Notes under the pieces: generated by a model
Databases searched by the model: none
What the model saw: the letters and a program-made list of their open reading frames with translations, nothing else
Told to the model about the DNA's origin: nothing
Position numbers and translations under genes: made by a program
NCBI RefSeq assembly: GCF_016587435.1
Contig: NZ_BNJJ01000007.1
Span: forward strand, 248,001 to 312,000
From: Dictyobacter formicarum
GTDB taxonomy: Bacteria > Chloroflexota > Ktedonobacteria > Ktedonobacterales > Ktedonobacteraceae
Direction: 5' to 3'
Length of the DNA stretch: 64,000 bases
Shown: positions 30,299 to 39,246 of the stretch, piece after piece
Numbering within the stretch: the first letter of the stretch is position 1
Layout: each line of letters begins with the position of its first letter

Positions 30299-31060
30299 AT
30301 GCAGGAGAGATTTACGAACAAGGTTGCGCTGGTCACAGGAGCAGGTTCGCAGCGTGGCATTGGACGTGCTACGGCGTTAGCACTGGCTAAAGAGGGGGCA
30401 AGCGTCGTGATTACTGATGTGGTCGCTGACAACGTCCGTCAGGTCACGGAGGAACTGCAGGCGATAGGACCAGCGATAGGGGAAGTGGCCGATGTGCGCG
30501 ATAAGAACGCAATGCAACGAGTTGTCCAGTCTCTCACTGATCGCTTTGGCGGCCTGGATATTCTCATCAATGTTGCGGGTCTTACGCGTCCTACATCGTT
30601 TCTCGATATTACTGAAGAAGAGTACGATCTGGTGACTGGCGTGAATCTGAAAGGAACATTTCTGGCCACACAGGTAGCCGTCCCTGCCATGCTCCAACGT
30701 GGTGGTGGAGCGATCGTCTCGCTCTCGTCCGTCTCTGGTCAGCGTGGCGGCGGCGTATTCGGCTCGTCACACTACAGTGCCGCTAAAGCAGGGATTATGG
30801 GCTTTACGAAAGCCATCGCACGCGAATTGACTCCGCGTGGCATTCGCGTCAATTGCGTTGCGCCCTCTATGGTCGATACTGACATCACAGGTGGATTGCT
30901 CACGGAGGAGCGCAAGGCTGAACTGGGCAGAGGAACACTGATGGGGCGTATCGCCACTGTCGATGATATCGTGAAATGTATTCTCTTCCTGGCTTCTGAC
31001 GAAAGCTCTTATCTTACAGGGGTGACGCTCGACATCAACGGCGGCATGCACCTGCATTGA
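30299..31060 (+). CDS. Short-chain dehydrogenase/reductase
   Basis: 253 residues. The cofactor motif is VTGAGSQRGIGRATALAL, slightly longer than the usual TGxxxGxG. The acidic residue in ITDV after strand 2 favours NAD. NVAG is the structural asparagine motif, and the catalytic serine and YxxxK are in SLSSVSGQ and HYSAAKAG. It ends with a family C-terminus (GVTLDINGG). It lies between the dehydrogenase and kinase of a probable acid-sugar pathway and probably oxidises or reduces a sugar-acid hydroxyl. Confidence 0.9.
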   Translation: MQERFTNKVALVTGAGSQRGIGRATALALAKEGASVVITDVVADNVRQVTEELQAIGPAIGEVADVRDKNAMQRVVQSLTDRFGGLDILINVAGLTRPTSFLDITEEEYDLVTGVNLKGTFLATQVAVPAMLQRGGGAIVSLSSVSGQRGGGVFGSSHYSAAKAGIMGFTKAIARELTPRGIRVNCVAPSMVDTDITGGLLTEERKAELGRGTLMGRIATVDDIVKCILFLASDESSYLTGVTLDINGGMHLH

Positions 31061-31071
31061 GGCATACAGTT

Positions 31072-32502
31072 ATGTTGACACTCGCCGAATTAACAGCCCA
31101 CTTGCCACCACAGCCCGACGAAGCCGTGTTCTTCCCGCATATTCAGCGTCTGAAGGCTGAGAGCAAACGCGTGCTTGTCGTCATTGATGATGATCCAACG
31201 GGGACGCAGACGGTTTCCGATGTGGAACTGCTTACTACCTGGAACGAGTCACTCCTCGCAGAGACATTAGAGCGTGAGCAGCGACTCTTTTATCTCCTGA
31301 CGAACTCGCGCAGCCTGCCCGAACAAGCAGCGGCAGATCTGAATGAGACGACCGCGCGTCAACTGATGGCAGCTTCACGGCGCACTGGTAGAGCATTCGT
31401 CGTTGCCAGCCGTAGTGATTCTACATTGCGTGGGCATTATCCAGCTGAACTCTTCGCGCTTGAGCGTGGCGTTGGCAGGGCATACGATGGTCATCTCATC
31501 GTGCCAGCCTTTTTTGAGGGGGGACGCTATACCATCAACGATACGCACTACGTTGCCACTCCGACGGCATCCTCCGAAACGCTTCAGCCAGCGCACGAAA
31601 CGCCCTATGCGCAGGATAGCGCCTTTGGCTACAACACAGCGTATTTACCAGCGTGGATTGAGGAGAAGAGCAAAGGATATTGGCAAGCGCAGCAGGTAGT
31701 CAGTCTCGATCTGAAGCTGATCAGAGAAGGTGGGCCAGAGGCAGTAGCGGCCCGGCTACGCACCGTCAGGGGAGGATTGCCAATCGTGGTGAATGCCGTC
31801 GGCTATGGCGATCTAGCGGTGGTCGTTGCGGGCGTGTTGCAGGCGGAAGCAGAGGGAAAGCATTTCGCCTATCGCACAGCAGCCAGCTTTGTACGCTTGC
31901 GCGGGGCCGTTGCCGCGCGCTCATTATTGCAGCCGCGCGAGATTGTTGGAGCATCACCCTCGACAAACGGCGGCCTGGTCATCGTCGGCTCTTATGTGCC
32001 TGCAAGCACAAAGCAGTTAGAGGCTTTACTCACTCTGCCATCTGTACAAGGAGTAGAACTCCCCGTTGAGCAGGTCATCCGGAGCGAAGAGGAAGCACAT
32101 GCGATCAGCATCGCTCTCGGTCAGCGCGTTGATACGCTTTTACAGGCTGGCGTGACTCCCGTCGTCTTTACCAGTCGCGCATTACTGACAGGAGCAGACA
32201 GTGCTGATTTTCTCGCGCTGGGGCGGCGTATCTCGCAAGCGTTAACCGAGGTGGTGCAAGCCGTGCAACATCAGCCGCGTTTCATTGTCGCTAAAGGCGG
32301 CATTACCAGTCATGATGTGGCCCAACACGGCCTGGGAGCGGAGCGCGCCCACGTGCTCGGGCAAATCTTCCCTGGCATTCCCGTCTGGCGGTTAAAAAAG
32401 GGACCTCATGCGCGCTTCGCGGATGTCCCTTATGTCGTCTTTCCTGGCAATGTTGGCGGTCCCGACATCCTCAAAGATATAGTACAGGCATTATCAGTGT
32501 AA
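31072..32502 (+). CDS. Four-carbon acid sugar kinase (DUF1537, OtnK-like)
   Basis: 476 residues from the ATG at 31072; a TTG at 31057 overlaps the SDR stop and has no ribosome site. VIDDDPTGTQTVSDVELLT at the N-terminus and SRSDSTLRGHYPAEL are substrate-side motifs of the four-carbon acid sugar kinases. The C-terminal ATP domain includes VAKGGITSHDV and FPGNVGG. These enzymes phosphorylate 3-oxo-tetronate or threonate/erythronate. The order dehydrogenase, kinase, aldolase fits oxidation, phosphorylation and C-C cleavage. The exact stereochemistry of the substrate cannot be read from sequence. Confidence 0.9.
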   Translation: MLTLAELTAHLPPQPDEAVFFPHIQRLKAESKRVLVVIDDDPTGTQTVSDVELLTTWNESLLAETLEREQRLFYLLTNSRSLPEQAAADLNETTARQLMAASRRTGRAFVVASRSDSTLRGHYPAELFALERGVGRAYDGHLIVPAFFEGGRYTINDTHYVATPTASSETLQPAHETPYAQDSAFGYNTAYLPAWIEEKSKGYWQAQQVVSLDLKLIREGGPEAVAARLRTVRGGLPIVVNAVGYGDLAVVVAGVLQAEAEGKHFAYRTAASFVRLRGAVAARSLLQPREIVGASPSTNGGLVIVGSYVPASTKQLEALLTLPSVQGVELPVEQVIRSEEEAHAISIALGQRVDTLLQAGVTPVVFTSRALLTGADSADFLALGRRISQALTEVVQAVQHQPRFIVAKGGITSHDVAQHGLGAERAHVLGQIFPGIPVWRLKKGPHARFADVPYVVFPGNVGGPDILKDIVQALSV

Positions 32503-32518
32503 GGAAAATGAAGAAGCC

Positions 32519-33382
32519 ATGCTAGCAAACACACTGGAATTAGTGAGTGAGGCTCGCCGGCGCGGCGTCGCTGTAGGGGCCTTCAATACCTACAGCATAG
32601 AATTGACACAAGCGATCTTGCAAGCCGCCGAGCACTTAAATCAGCCTGTGATTCTCCAGCTTGGTGTTGCGTCAGTGAAAACGGGTGGAGAGCCGCTCGT
32701 CAGAGCAACAGTGGTCGCGGCGCAAAGGGCACACGTTCCTGTCGCTGTTCACCTGGACCATTGCGCAGATTTAGGCATGATCGAACAATGCTTCTCCTGG
32801 GGATGTTCTTCCGCTCTGGCTGATGGTTCACATCTCTCTTTTGCTGAGAATGTTGCTTTGACGCGACAGGCCGTCGCCCTGGCCTCATCTTACCATGCAA
32901 CGATTGAGGCGGAACTGGGCTACCTGGCAGGGACAGAGGATGGCGTCACCGTCGAAGCGGTTAAGGCTTCGCTCACGCAGCCAGAGCAGGCTCGCGCATT
33001 TGTCGCTGCAACGGGCGCCTCGATGCTCGCCGTTGCGATTGGCAACGTGCATGGTTTTACCCCCAATCCGCCACCACTCGATTTTGAGCGATTATCCCAG
33101 ATCGCATCCCAGGTCGATATTCCCCTGATTTTGCATGGAGCGAGCGGACTGGGCAAAGAGAATGTCCAGCGTGCAATCTCCCTGGGTGTCGCAAAGATCA
33201 ACGTCAATACCGAAGTGCGTACGGCGTTTCTCTCTGCCATTGCCACCTGGGGGCTGCGCGTTGGCCCAACGCCAGATGTACGACGATCAGGCCAGGATTG
33301 GCTCGACCTCATGCGTGAGGCAATAGCAGCAGCGCAGATGGTGGTTACAGAGCATATGCAGACGGTTGCCATGATGCCATAG
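32519..33382 (+). CDS. Class II (zinc) fructose-bisphosphate-type aldolase
   Basis: 287 residues. Zinc ligands are visible: HLDHC (about residue 80), the glutamate of ATIEAELG, histidine in IGNVHGF and histidine in LHGASGL. The phosphate loop includes KINVNTEVR. In this context the expected substrate is a phosphorylated oxo-tetronate or related acid in place of fructose bisphosphate. It follows the kinase by 16 bases with GGAAAATG-like spacing, so the two are co-translated. The operon seems to end here; a GC-hairpin cluster follows. Confidence 0.9.
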   Translation: MLANTLELVSEARRRGVAVGAFNTYSIELTQAILQAAEHLNQPVILQLGVASVKTGGEPLVRATVVAAQRAHVPVAVHLDHCADLGMIEQCFSWGCSSALADGSHLSFAENVALTRQAVALASSYHATIEAELGYLAGTEDGVTVEAVKASLTQPEQARAFVAATGASMLAVAIGNVHGFTPNPPPLDFERLSQIASQVDIPLILHGASGLGKENVQRAISLGVAKINVNTEVRTAFLSAIATWGLRVGPTPDVRRSGQDWLDLMREAIAAAQMVVTEHMQTVAMMP

Positions 33383-33496
33383 CGTACGGTGCAGCATTAT
33401 CTCTCCTTCAGACTCCACCCTGCTCAAGTGGAACTTGTGGCAGTGTCGACATGAGTCATCCTGAATTTTTGAAACAAAAGTGTCAAAAACCAGGGT

Positions 33497-33584
33497 GCAG
33501 GGGCGGAGCGCCCTGCCGGGGGTCGGGTGTGTCCCCCGAAAAACCTCTTTCCATCCTTTTTGCGCGCCGCCTGCAGCGGCGCGC
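33497..33584. repeat. Cluster of three GC hairpins between converging genes
   Basis: Three stems follow each other: GCAGGG/CCCTGC (33497-33516), CGGGGG/CCCCCG (33517-33538) and GCGCGCCGC/GCGGCGCGC with a CTGCA loop (33562-33584). The cluster separates the converging aldolase and aldo/keto reductase. It looks like a conserved repeat cassette and may also end transcription in both directions. Confidence 0.5.
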
Positions 33585-33601
33585 GGGAGAAGAAGAGCCT
33601 T

Positions 33602-34501
33602 TTATTGCTTACGGATCTGGTTGATGGTGTCAAACTCCTCCTGTGTCAGTTTGATAGTCGCGCCCATCACATTTTCTTCAAGGTGTTTCACCGAGGATGT
33701 TCCTGGGATCGGGAGCATGGTGCTGGAGCGCTGGAGGAGCCAGGCGACTGCGATCTGACTGGGTGTAGCATTATGCCGTCTGGCAATCTCGTCGAGCTGT
33801 CCGCCCGGGCGAGCAAGCTCTCCAGTTGCCAGAGGGAACCAGGGGATAAAGCCAATACCCTGGCGTGCGCAGATATCAATCATCGTCTCGGACTGCTCGG
33901 GCGTCATATTTTCAGATGCACGATCCACCAGATTATAGCGATTCTGAACGGTGACGATAGGCACGATCTTTTGTGCTTGTGCAAGCTGCTCAATCGTGAC
34001 ATTCGAGAGCCCGACATGGCGAATCTTTCCTTCTGCTTTCATCTTCGCGAACTCGCCAACGGAGTCCTCGAAAGGAACCTTAGTATCCGGGCGGTGAAAT
34101 TGATAGATGTCAATGCGATCCAGACGCAATCGGCGCAGGCTACCCTCCAGGGCTTCACGCAGATGCTGGGGGCGTCCGTCTGGTACCCACTGACCTGGAC
34201 CTGGGCGTAAAAGACCACCTTTGGTGGCAATGACAAGACCTTTCGGATAGGGATAGAGGGCCTCTGCAATGAGGCTCTCACTCACCTCGGGTCCATAGGA
34301 GTCAGCAGTATCGATCAAGTTGATACCCAGTTCAAGGGTGCGGCGCAAGACTGAGATGGCTTCTTGTTTGTTGGGTGGTGGTCCCCAGATACCTTCACCG
34401 GTGACGCGCATTGCGCCAAACCCCAGGCGATAGACATTCAGGTCTCCACCAATGGTAAGCATCCCACTAGCTTCCTCGGGTCGTTGAGTTTTCTGTTGCA
34501 T
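33602..34501 (-). CDS. Aldo/keto reductase
   Basis: 299 residues. Tetrad elements are visible: NLIDTADSYGPEVSE (Asp and Tyr), VIATKGG (Lys) and YQFHRPD (His). The barrel continues to the NADP-binding end PIPGTSSVKHLEENV, so the protein is complete. Such enzymes reduce aldehydes or ketones with NADPH; the substrate is open. The start has AGAGGAAA upstream. It is transcribed toward the acid-sugar operon and is not part of it. Confidence 0.9.
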   Translation of the reverse strand: MQQKTQRPEEASGMLTIGGDLNVYRLGFGAMRVTGEGIWGPPPNKQEAISVLRRTLELGINLIDTADSYGPEVSESLIAEALYPYPKGLVIATKGGLLRPGPGQWVPDGRPQHLREALEGSLRRLRLDRIDIYQFHRPDTKVPFEDSVGEFAKMKAEGKIRHVGLSNVTIEQLAQAQKIVPIVTVQNRYNLVDRASENMTPEQSETMIDICARQGIGFIPWFPLATGELARPGGQLDEIARRHNATPSQIAVAWLLQRSSTMLPIPGTSSVKHLEENVMGATIKLTQEEFDTINQIRKQ

Positions 34502-34600
34502 TGTTGTTTCCTCTTTCTCTCATTCGTTCATGCTATTTCAAGCAATTACAGGGCATCTCATGTTTCGGCATATTTCTCTTGTTTCACACTCAAGCTTCTT

Positions 34601-35680
34601 TCAAGAAGTTGCTACTGCCGGGCCTTGTTCGTAGCCTTTAGCACCTGGTGTTTGAATTTTGCCACTGAACTGACGATAGGCGAAGATGAAGTAGATGATC
34701 GCAAGGAGCATACCAATGCTCCACCAGACGAGTCCCACGATCAAACCATATTGGGAGGCTGAGGCATTTTGGATCGTCAGGCTATTGGCTGGATTGACAG
34801 CTGGTAGCACATAAGGATAGAGGCCAAAGGCTGAGCTGGCGAGCATGCCTAGAATGAAAGCCCCCGATGAGAACAGAGCCGGCAAATCGTGCTGCAGAAC
34901 ATTAAAGTAGATCGCGCCGATGAGCCCGGCTAGCCCAATCAGCGGGAAAATGGCTCCCCAGGGACGAGCCATAAAGCTAGCGAGAATATGTGGTTGCACG
35001 GAGAATGTTGCCAGCGTGCCGAGCACTGTAAGTACAACGGTAGCGGCCCATGCCATTCTGGCTATGCGCCGGGCACGAGCCTGGAGCTCCATCTCGGTTT
35101 TCACGGCGATGTAGTTAGCTCCATGCAGGGTAAGTGTGGTTAGAGCCATCAACCCGATCAGAATAGTGTACCAGTCCAGGATACCGGGATTTGCGCTAAA
35201 TGGGTTGAAATCGGTCCATAGTGCCTCGAAGAAGTAGCCAGTTTTGTCCAGGGGAGCACCACGGATGATATTCCCCAGAGCGGCCCCATAGAAGATGGAG
35301 AGCAGCGTGCTGCCGATGAAGAACAAACCGTCCCAAAAGGTTACCCAGATATGGCTGGGAATGCGCGAACGCAGCTCAATAGAGACACCTCGCACTATCA
35401 GCAGCCAGAGTACCATAATCAATGATAAATAGAAACCACTGAAACTGGAAGCATAGAGCAGTGGGAATGCGAAGAATAATGTCCCACCGGCGGCGATAAT
35501 CCAGACCTCATTGCCATCCCACACCGGGCCTATAGCTTCTATGATCAAGTGGCGTTCATCATCATTTTTGGCTGCAATCAGGTGGATAACACCAGCACCG
35601 AGGTCGAAGCCATCTAGCAAAACATATACAATGAGCATGAAAGCAACCAGAATAAACCACAGTGTTTGTAATGTTTGCAT
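34601..35680 (-). CDS. cydB: Cytochrome bd oxidase subunit II
   Basis: 359 residues with about 9 hydrophobic segments. The N-terminus FMLIVYVLLDGFDLGAGVIHL is the family signature, and VWDGNEVWIIAAGGTLFFAFP in the first third is also diagnostic. It starts 12 bases after the end of cydA, in the order cydA then cydB. The subunit packs against CydA in the membrane in quinol:O2 reduction. No cydC or cydD assembly transporter and no CydX-like small gene are visible next to it. Confidence 0.95.
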   Translation of the reverse strand: MQTLQTLWFILVAFMLIVYVLLDGFDLGAGVIHLIAAKNDDERHLIIEAIGPVWDGNEVWIIAAGGTLFFAFPLLYASSFSGFYLSLIMVLWLLIVRGVSIELRSRIPSHIWVTFWDGLFFIGSTLLSIFYGAALGNIIRGAPLDKTGYFFEALWTDFNPFSANPGILDWYTILIGLMALTTLTLHGANYIAVKTEMELQARARRIARMAWAATVVLTVLGTLATFSVQPHILASFMARPWGAIFPLIGLAGLIGAIYFNVLQHDLPALFSSGAFILGMLASSAFGLYPYVLPAVNPANSLTIQNASASQYGLIVGLVWWSIGMLLAIIYFIFAYRQFSGKIQTPGAKGYEQGPAVATS

Positions 35681-35692
35681 CTTGCTCCTCCT

Positions 35693-37057
35693 CTAGTCGT
35701 AACCTTCAACTACAACTTCTTCGGCATATTTTGGTTGGGGTGTGGGACCACGCAGCAGCACTTCGTAGAGCACGAGAACGACATAAAGTATGCCCAGCAG
35801 CAGATACATTCCTACAAACCCGATAAGCGTAAAGAGGATGTTACCTGATGAGAGTGTAAATGATGAACCCTGAGCAACGGGTAACAGGCCGAAGGCAATC
35901 CAGGGTTGGCGGCCAAGTTCGGTTGTGAACCAGCCAGCCGTATTAGCGATGAAGGGAAAAGGTATTAACAGCATGAGGATCCAGAGCATCCAGCGTGTGC
36001 GAAAGAGCTGTTGCTTCCGCAGTAAGAGGATAAACGCAAGACCCATAAAGGCAATAAAAAAGGTTCCCAGGCCGACCATGATGTGATAGCTATAGTACAG
36101 CAGATCAATAGTATCCGGGCGTTGGTCAACCGGAAATGCGTTAAGACCCTTCACCTCGGCTGACCAGCGCCGATAGGTCAGGAAACTGAGCACTTTGGGA
36201 ACAACGATAGGGTTGTCTAGTCGCCCATGTATCGCATCGGGTTGTCCGATGATAACGATACCTGCTCCTTTCTCCGTCTGGAACAGGCCCTCCATAGCGG
36301 CAAGTTTGGTAGGCTGATAGTTCGCTACTTGCAGCCCCTCCATGTCGCCGCTGGGATAAAGCTGAAAAAGGCTGGCAATCAGCCCGGTGATCACCCCCAG
36401 CGTGACGAATAGGCGGGCATAGTCGTCATGTCGTCTTGCTAACAGATAGTAGGCTCCTGTGCCAGCCATGGCAAAGGCGCCGGTGATGACTGCGCCGCTC
36501 ATTGTATGCATATACTGCGCAAGGATCCAGGGGTTGAAGATTACTGCCCAGTAGTTGGAGAGACGCAGCCGACCGTTGGCTACCGCATAGCCAACGGGAT
36601 GTTGCATCCAGGCACTCGAAGCGATAATAAAGAAGCCAGAGAGCCATGTTCCTAGCCATACCATGAAGGTCGAGACCCAGTGCATCTTTTGTCCGAAACG
36701 CTCCTCACCAAACAGGAACAAGCCCACGAATGCTGACTCGAGAAAGAAAGCATACGTGCCTTCCATGGTCAGCGTCTGCGCGATAATATCTCCAGCGTAG
36801 GCGGAGAAGCGTGCCCAGTTCGTGCCGAACTGGAACTCCATAGGGAGGCCAGTCACGACACCTACTATAAAAGTAATGGCAAAAATTCGCCCCCAGAAGT
36901 GTACGGCGTCGTTGTAGCGCTCATCTTTTTTGAGCAAATAAAGCGTTTTGAGTATCAGCAGCAGCAGAGCCAGGCCCATCGTGAGCTGCGGAAAAAGATA
37001 GTGAAACGATATCGTGAAAGCAAATTGTAAACGCGATAGGATTGTTGATGCGTCCAT
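35693..37057 (-). CDS. cydA: Cytochrome bd oxidase subunit I
   Basis: 454 residues. Histidine 19 in LQFAFTISFHYLFPQLTMG is the expected heme b595 ligand position, and GRQPWIAFGLLP carries the GRxPW motif. TMEGTYAFFLESAFVGLFLFG is a conserved membrane helix. The periplasmic quinol loop is short, so this is the short-Q-loop type found in Gram-positives and many deep branches. The enzyme reduces oxygen with high affinity, which suits micro-oxic growth. The start is followed upstream by an AT-rich promoter region of about 400 bases. Confidence 0.95.
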   Translation of the reverse strand: MDASTILSRLQFAFTISFHYLFPQLTMGLALLLLILKTLYLLKKDERYNDAVHFWGRIFAITFIVGVVTGLPMEFQFGTNWARFSAYAGDIIAQTLTMEGTYAFFLESAFVGLFLFGEERFGQKMHWVSTFMVWLGTWLSGFFIIASSAWMQHPVGYAVANGRLRLSNYWAVIFNPWILAQYMHTMSGAVITGAFAMAGTGAYYLLARRHDDYARLFVTLGVITGLIASLFQLYPSGDMEGLQVANYQPTKLAAMEGLFQTEKGAGIVIIGQPDAIHGRLDNPIVVPKVLSFLTYRRWSAEVKGLNAFPVDQRPDTIDLLYYSYHIMVGLGTFFIAFMGLAFILLLRKQQLFRTRWMLWILMLLIPFPFIANTAGWFTTELGRQPWIAFGLLPVAQGSSFTLSSGNILFTLIGFVGMYLLLGILYVVLVLYEVLLRGPTPQPKYAEEVVVEGYD

Positions 37058-37468
37058 ATCCTACACCTCAAAGAACATGAGGATGACAGTTGCACGTTTT
37101 TTCCAACGAAATCTGCTTCTCTCACGGCATAAAGTATACGTTACATCTATTGTGTTGTCAAGTATTTATACTACCACATCAATTATTTATTGAAAACAAA
37201 AAGAATTTCTATATAGAAATATGGAGAGGAAAGTACCGCTGGTGAGACCCTGAAACTCGGTCATGGTTTCAGGCCACTTCTACATTTGCGGATGTGAACT
37301 CTTGAGTTACCCGGAAAACCCAAAGAAGAGGCATCAGGTTTTCGTCCCAGGCCCCAAATTGTGTAGAATCGGACGCACAGGATCTCTACAAAAACGGGTC
37401 AAGCTCACGCGTCTTTTTAAGCTAGCGTGATCTCACAATGGTGTGAGATCACGCTAGCTCCACGCCCA
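37058..37468. other. Intergenic region upstream of cydA with a long hairpin
   Basis: The part nearest cydA is AT-rich and should hold its promoter. No gene is seen. The far end contains the 18-bp hairpin at 37420-37459 directly after the F420-type gene. Confidence 0.5.
37420..37459. terminator. 18-bp perfect hairpin with 4-base loop
   Basis: AGCTAGCGTGATCTCACA and its exact complement surround ATGG, ending 10 bases from the stop of the minus-strand gene at 37469. In the minus direction no U-run follows (TTAAAAAG), so it is not a standard intrinsic terminator, though its place fits transcript-end formation or stabilisation. Confidence 0.5.
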
Positions 37469-37915
37469 TTACGCAACGCGCTCCAGGGAAAACACCGGAT
37501 GGCGTTGTGCCGCACGCTCAAACTCCTCACGTGAAGAGTTCGCAGTAACTTCAAAGTACTTTGCCAGGAAGGGAGGGATGCCATCCTCAAAAACTCTTTT
37601 GAGAACAGAACCCGCCTCACTGGCCGGCAGCTCTATCGCACGGATCGTCTCCGAACGGTATCCGCGTTTGATGACGGCCTCTCCCGCTGCCCGCAGATTG
37701 CGCACCCAATCTACGACTCCATATGGAGTAATCACATAGCGTTTCTCGTCCTTTTCAACGATTGCTATTGGTGTGGTACGTGGCAACCCGCTTTTGCGTC
37801 CACGCACTGTGAGCAGATACATTGCTCCTATTTTGAATCCTGCACGTAGCAGGGTTATGATCAGAACATTGAACAGACGTACCCAGAACGGGACTTTCGA
37901 TGCTTTTTTAGCCAT
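37469..37915 (-). CDS. F420H2-dependent nitroreductase-fold protein (Ddn/DUF385 family)
   Basis: 148 residues from the ATG at 37915; a longer open frame upstream overlaps the neighbouring gene and lacks a start signal. MYLLTVRGRKSGLPRTTPI is the deazaflavin-binding pattern of the Ddn family, in which GRKSG and the following arginine contact F420. The protein ends soon after the split beta-barrel. F420 use is inferred from the family; it fits the Ktedonobacteria. It follows the NAD(P)-binding gene by 14 bases, so both are probably one operon. Confidence 0.85.
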   Translation of the reverse strand: MAKKASKVPFWVRLFNVLIITLLRAGFKIGAMYLLTVRGRKSGLPRTTPIAIVEKDEKRYVITPYGVVDWVRNLRAAGEAVIKRGYRSETIRAIELPASEAGSVLKRVFEDGIPPFLAKYFEVTANSSREEFERAAQRHPVFSLERVA

Positions 37916-37929
37916 ATCTTTCTTCTTTC

Positions 37930-38634
37930 TTAGCTTTTGGCAGGCTCTTTGAACGCCTCTTGCAGCATAAACTTCATCATATTGGGCTTCACTGAAAACG
38001 TTGCCACCGCTATACACTTGCGCGTATACTGGTCAGTGGTGAGTTGTTTGAGCATGCAGTCGGCCAGATCTGCCCTGGAGGTAAATTGTCCGCGTATATG
38101 ATCTTCAGCCACCTGATAGTCAGTGACAGCGTCCGTCTCAAAGAGACCAGAGGGCCGAACCACCGTCCAATCCAGTTCGCTATTCATCAACAGCGTCTCC
38201 ATCTTTTTCATATCCGCATACGTTGTCTTCCCAATAGTAGATATAACGATCGGTTGCAGAACTTTGTCAAAGATAAAACCACCCCCGGTATCGTGATTAG
38301 TGCCAGCAGCGCTTGAGGTCACACAGACGGCGCGCCGAACACCGGCATGGTTCATGGCCTGCACAATATTGGACATGCCACGCGAGTAGATGCTAATTGG
38401 TTCGCGACTAAATGGGACACCGAGAGTAGAGAGAACGGCATCATGTCCCGCAACCGCTTGTTCAACCAACGCGAGATCAAACACGTCTCCACCCAGCACG
38501 TTCAGGTTGGCATCTCGCAGTGGGAAGGCTTCCGGGTGACGCGTGACTGCCGTCACCGTATGTCCTGCTTCCAGGGCTTGCTTCGTCAAAATTCTACCTG
38601 TCGCGCCATTTGCTCCAAAAATTACAATATTCAT
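37930..38634 (-). CDS. NAD(P)-binding protein of the NmrA/atypical SDR type
   Basis: 234 residues from the ATG at 38634, with AAGAGGAAA upstream. MNIVIFGANGATGRILTKQAL is the cofactor motif of the atypical SDRs (NmrA-like, GxxGxxG). CVTSSAAGT and DMKKMETLLMNSELDWTVVRPS follow as expected, but the YxxxK pair is not obvious. Such proteins act as redox sensors or oxidoreductases of flavin or quinone-like substrates. It is the first gene of a two-gene operon with the F420-type enzyme. Confidence 0.8.
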   Translation of the reverse strand: MNIVIFGANGATGRILTKQALEAGHTVTAVTRHPEAFPLRDANLNVLGGDVFDLALVEQAVAGHDAVLSTLGVPFSREPISIYSRGMSNIVQAMNHAGVRRAVCVTSSAAGTNHDTGGGFIFDKVLQPIVISTIGKTTYADMKKMETLLMNSELDWTVVRPSGLFETDAVTDYQVAEDHIRGQFTSRADLADCMLKQLTTDQYTRKCIAVATFSVKPNMMKFMLQEAFKEPAKS

Positions 38635-38679
38635 AATATTTTCCTCTTTTTTTATCATTGATTATTTCATGTAAGCGAG

Positions 38680-39009
38680 AAGAAACACGAAACCCGTAAA
38701 TGCTGGCGAGGATGTCGGGGACATCATCTCCTTGCCCTAGCTTGCCGCCCGCCCATAGGTTCGGGGCTTGCCCCCGATTGGCGGCCCTGTGTTATGATCA
38801 TGCCCCCGGCATGCTCGTCATGCCCCCGGCATGCTCGTTCGTCGTTCGGCCGCTCGTAGCGTGACACGGTACCCAAAAGCGAAGGTTCCTTTTGGGCACC
38901 GCGTGGGCCGAGGTGATGGGCAAGAAGGGACCTCAACGCTGGGATACAGAGCCCCACAAACGGTGGGGCAAGCGCCCGCGAGGGGCGCAAGCTACGATTC
39001 GTGTTTCTT
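38680..39009. repeat. Composite MITE-like element, related to 21965-22194
   Basis: Outer inverted arms AAGAAACACGAA (38680-38691) and TTCGTGTTTCTT (38998-39009) enclose parts shared with the other elements. These are a unit ATAGGT, CGGGG, CTTGC, CCCCG (38755-38776), a minus-strand unit with loop CTCGC (38972-38995), a core matching the element in the hydroxylase operon in inverse orientation (from about 38838 to 38970), and the tandem 20-bp repeat at 38799-38838. It looks like a mosaic formed by nested insertion or recombination. Confidence 0.7.
38799..38838 (+). repeat. Tandem copy of the 20-bp CATGCC repeat
   Basis: Two exact copies of CATGCCCCCGGCATGCTCGT in direct order (38799-38818 and 38819-38838). 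A third copy lies at 19607-19626. Confidence 0.7.
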
Positions 39010-39183
39010 TTTCTTGGTGCGTTTGTCTCCCATTTGCATAAATGAAATATATTCCTTACAAAGAAAGAGGGTTGAGGGGTTCTGTTTAGGACAGCTTTCT
39101 TATCTCAATTTGCCCATGCCAGATCTCTTGTACAAACGCAGGGATTGACAACTGTCGTTTTTATAATTAAATTATTAATTATC

Positions 39184-39203
39184 GATTAAACTTTTGTTTA
39201 ATC
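39184..39203. promoter_or_regulatory. Operator candidate of the ArsR-type regulator
   Basis: GATTAAAC, TTTT, GTTTAATC: perfect 8-base arms 43 bases before the regulator start, in an AT-rich promoter. ArsR-family proteins commonly bind such 12-2-12-like dyads in their own promoter. Confidence 0.5.
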
Positions 39204-39246
39204 ATCGTTGCTTTCCCTGAGCCCCTCATTGAGAGAAGAGACACAT

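Larger units (their letters stand above)
38635..39246. other. Divergent gap largely made of a composite repeat element
   Basis: From 38680 to 39009 the gap is repeat-derived. From about 39028 a stretch CATAAATGAAATATATT follows that recurs beside the other elements. The remainder (39100-39246) is AT-rich promoter DNA of the arsR-type gene, with an inverted repeat at 39184-39203. Open frames inside the repeats are not genes. Confidence 0.6.

Noticed and set aside
38724..38990. Open frames inside the mosaic repeat
   Set aside because: They are translations of repeat DNA and recur in the other copies with frame breaks.
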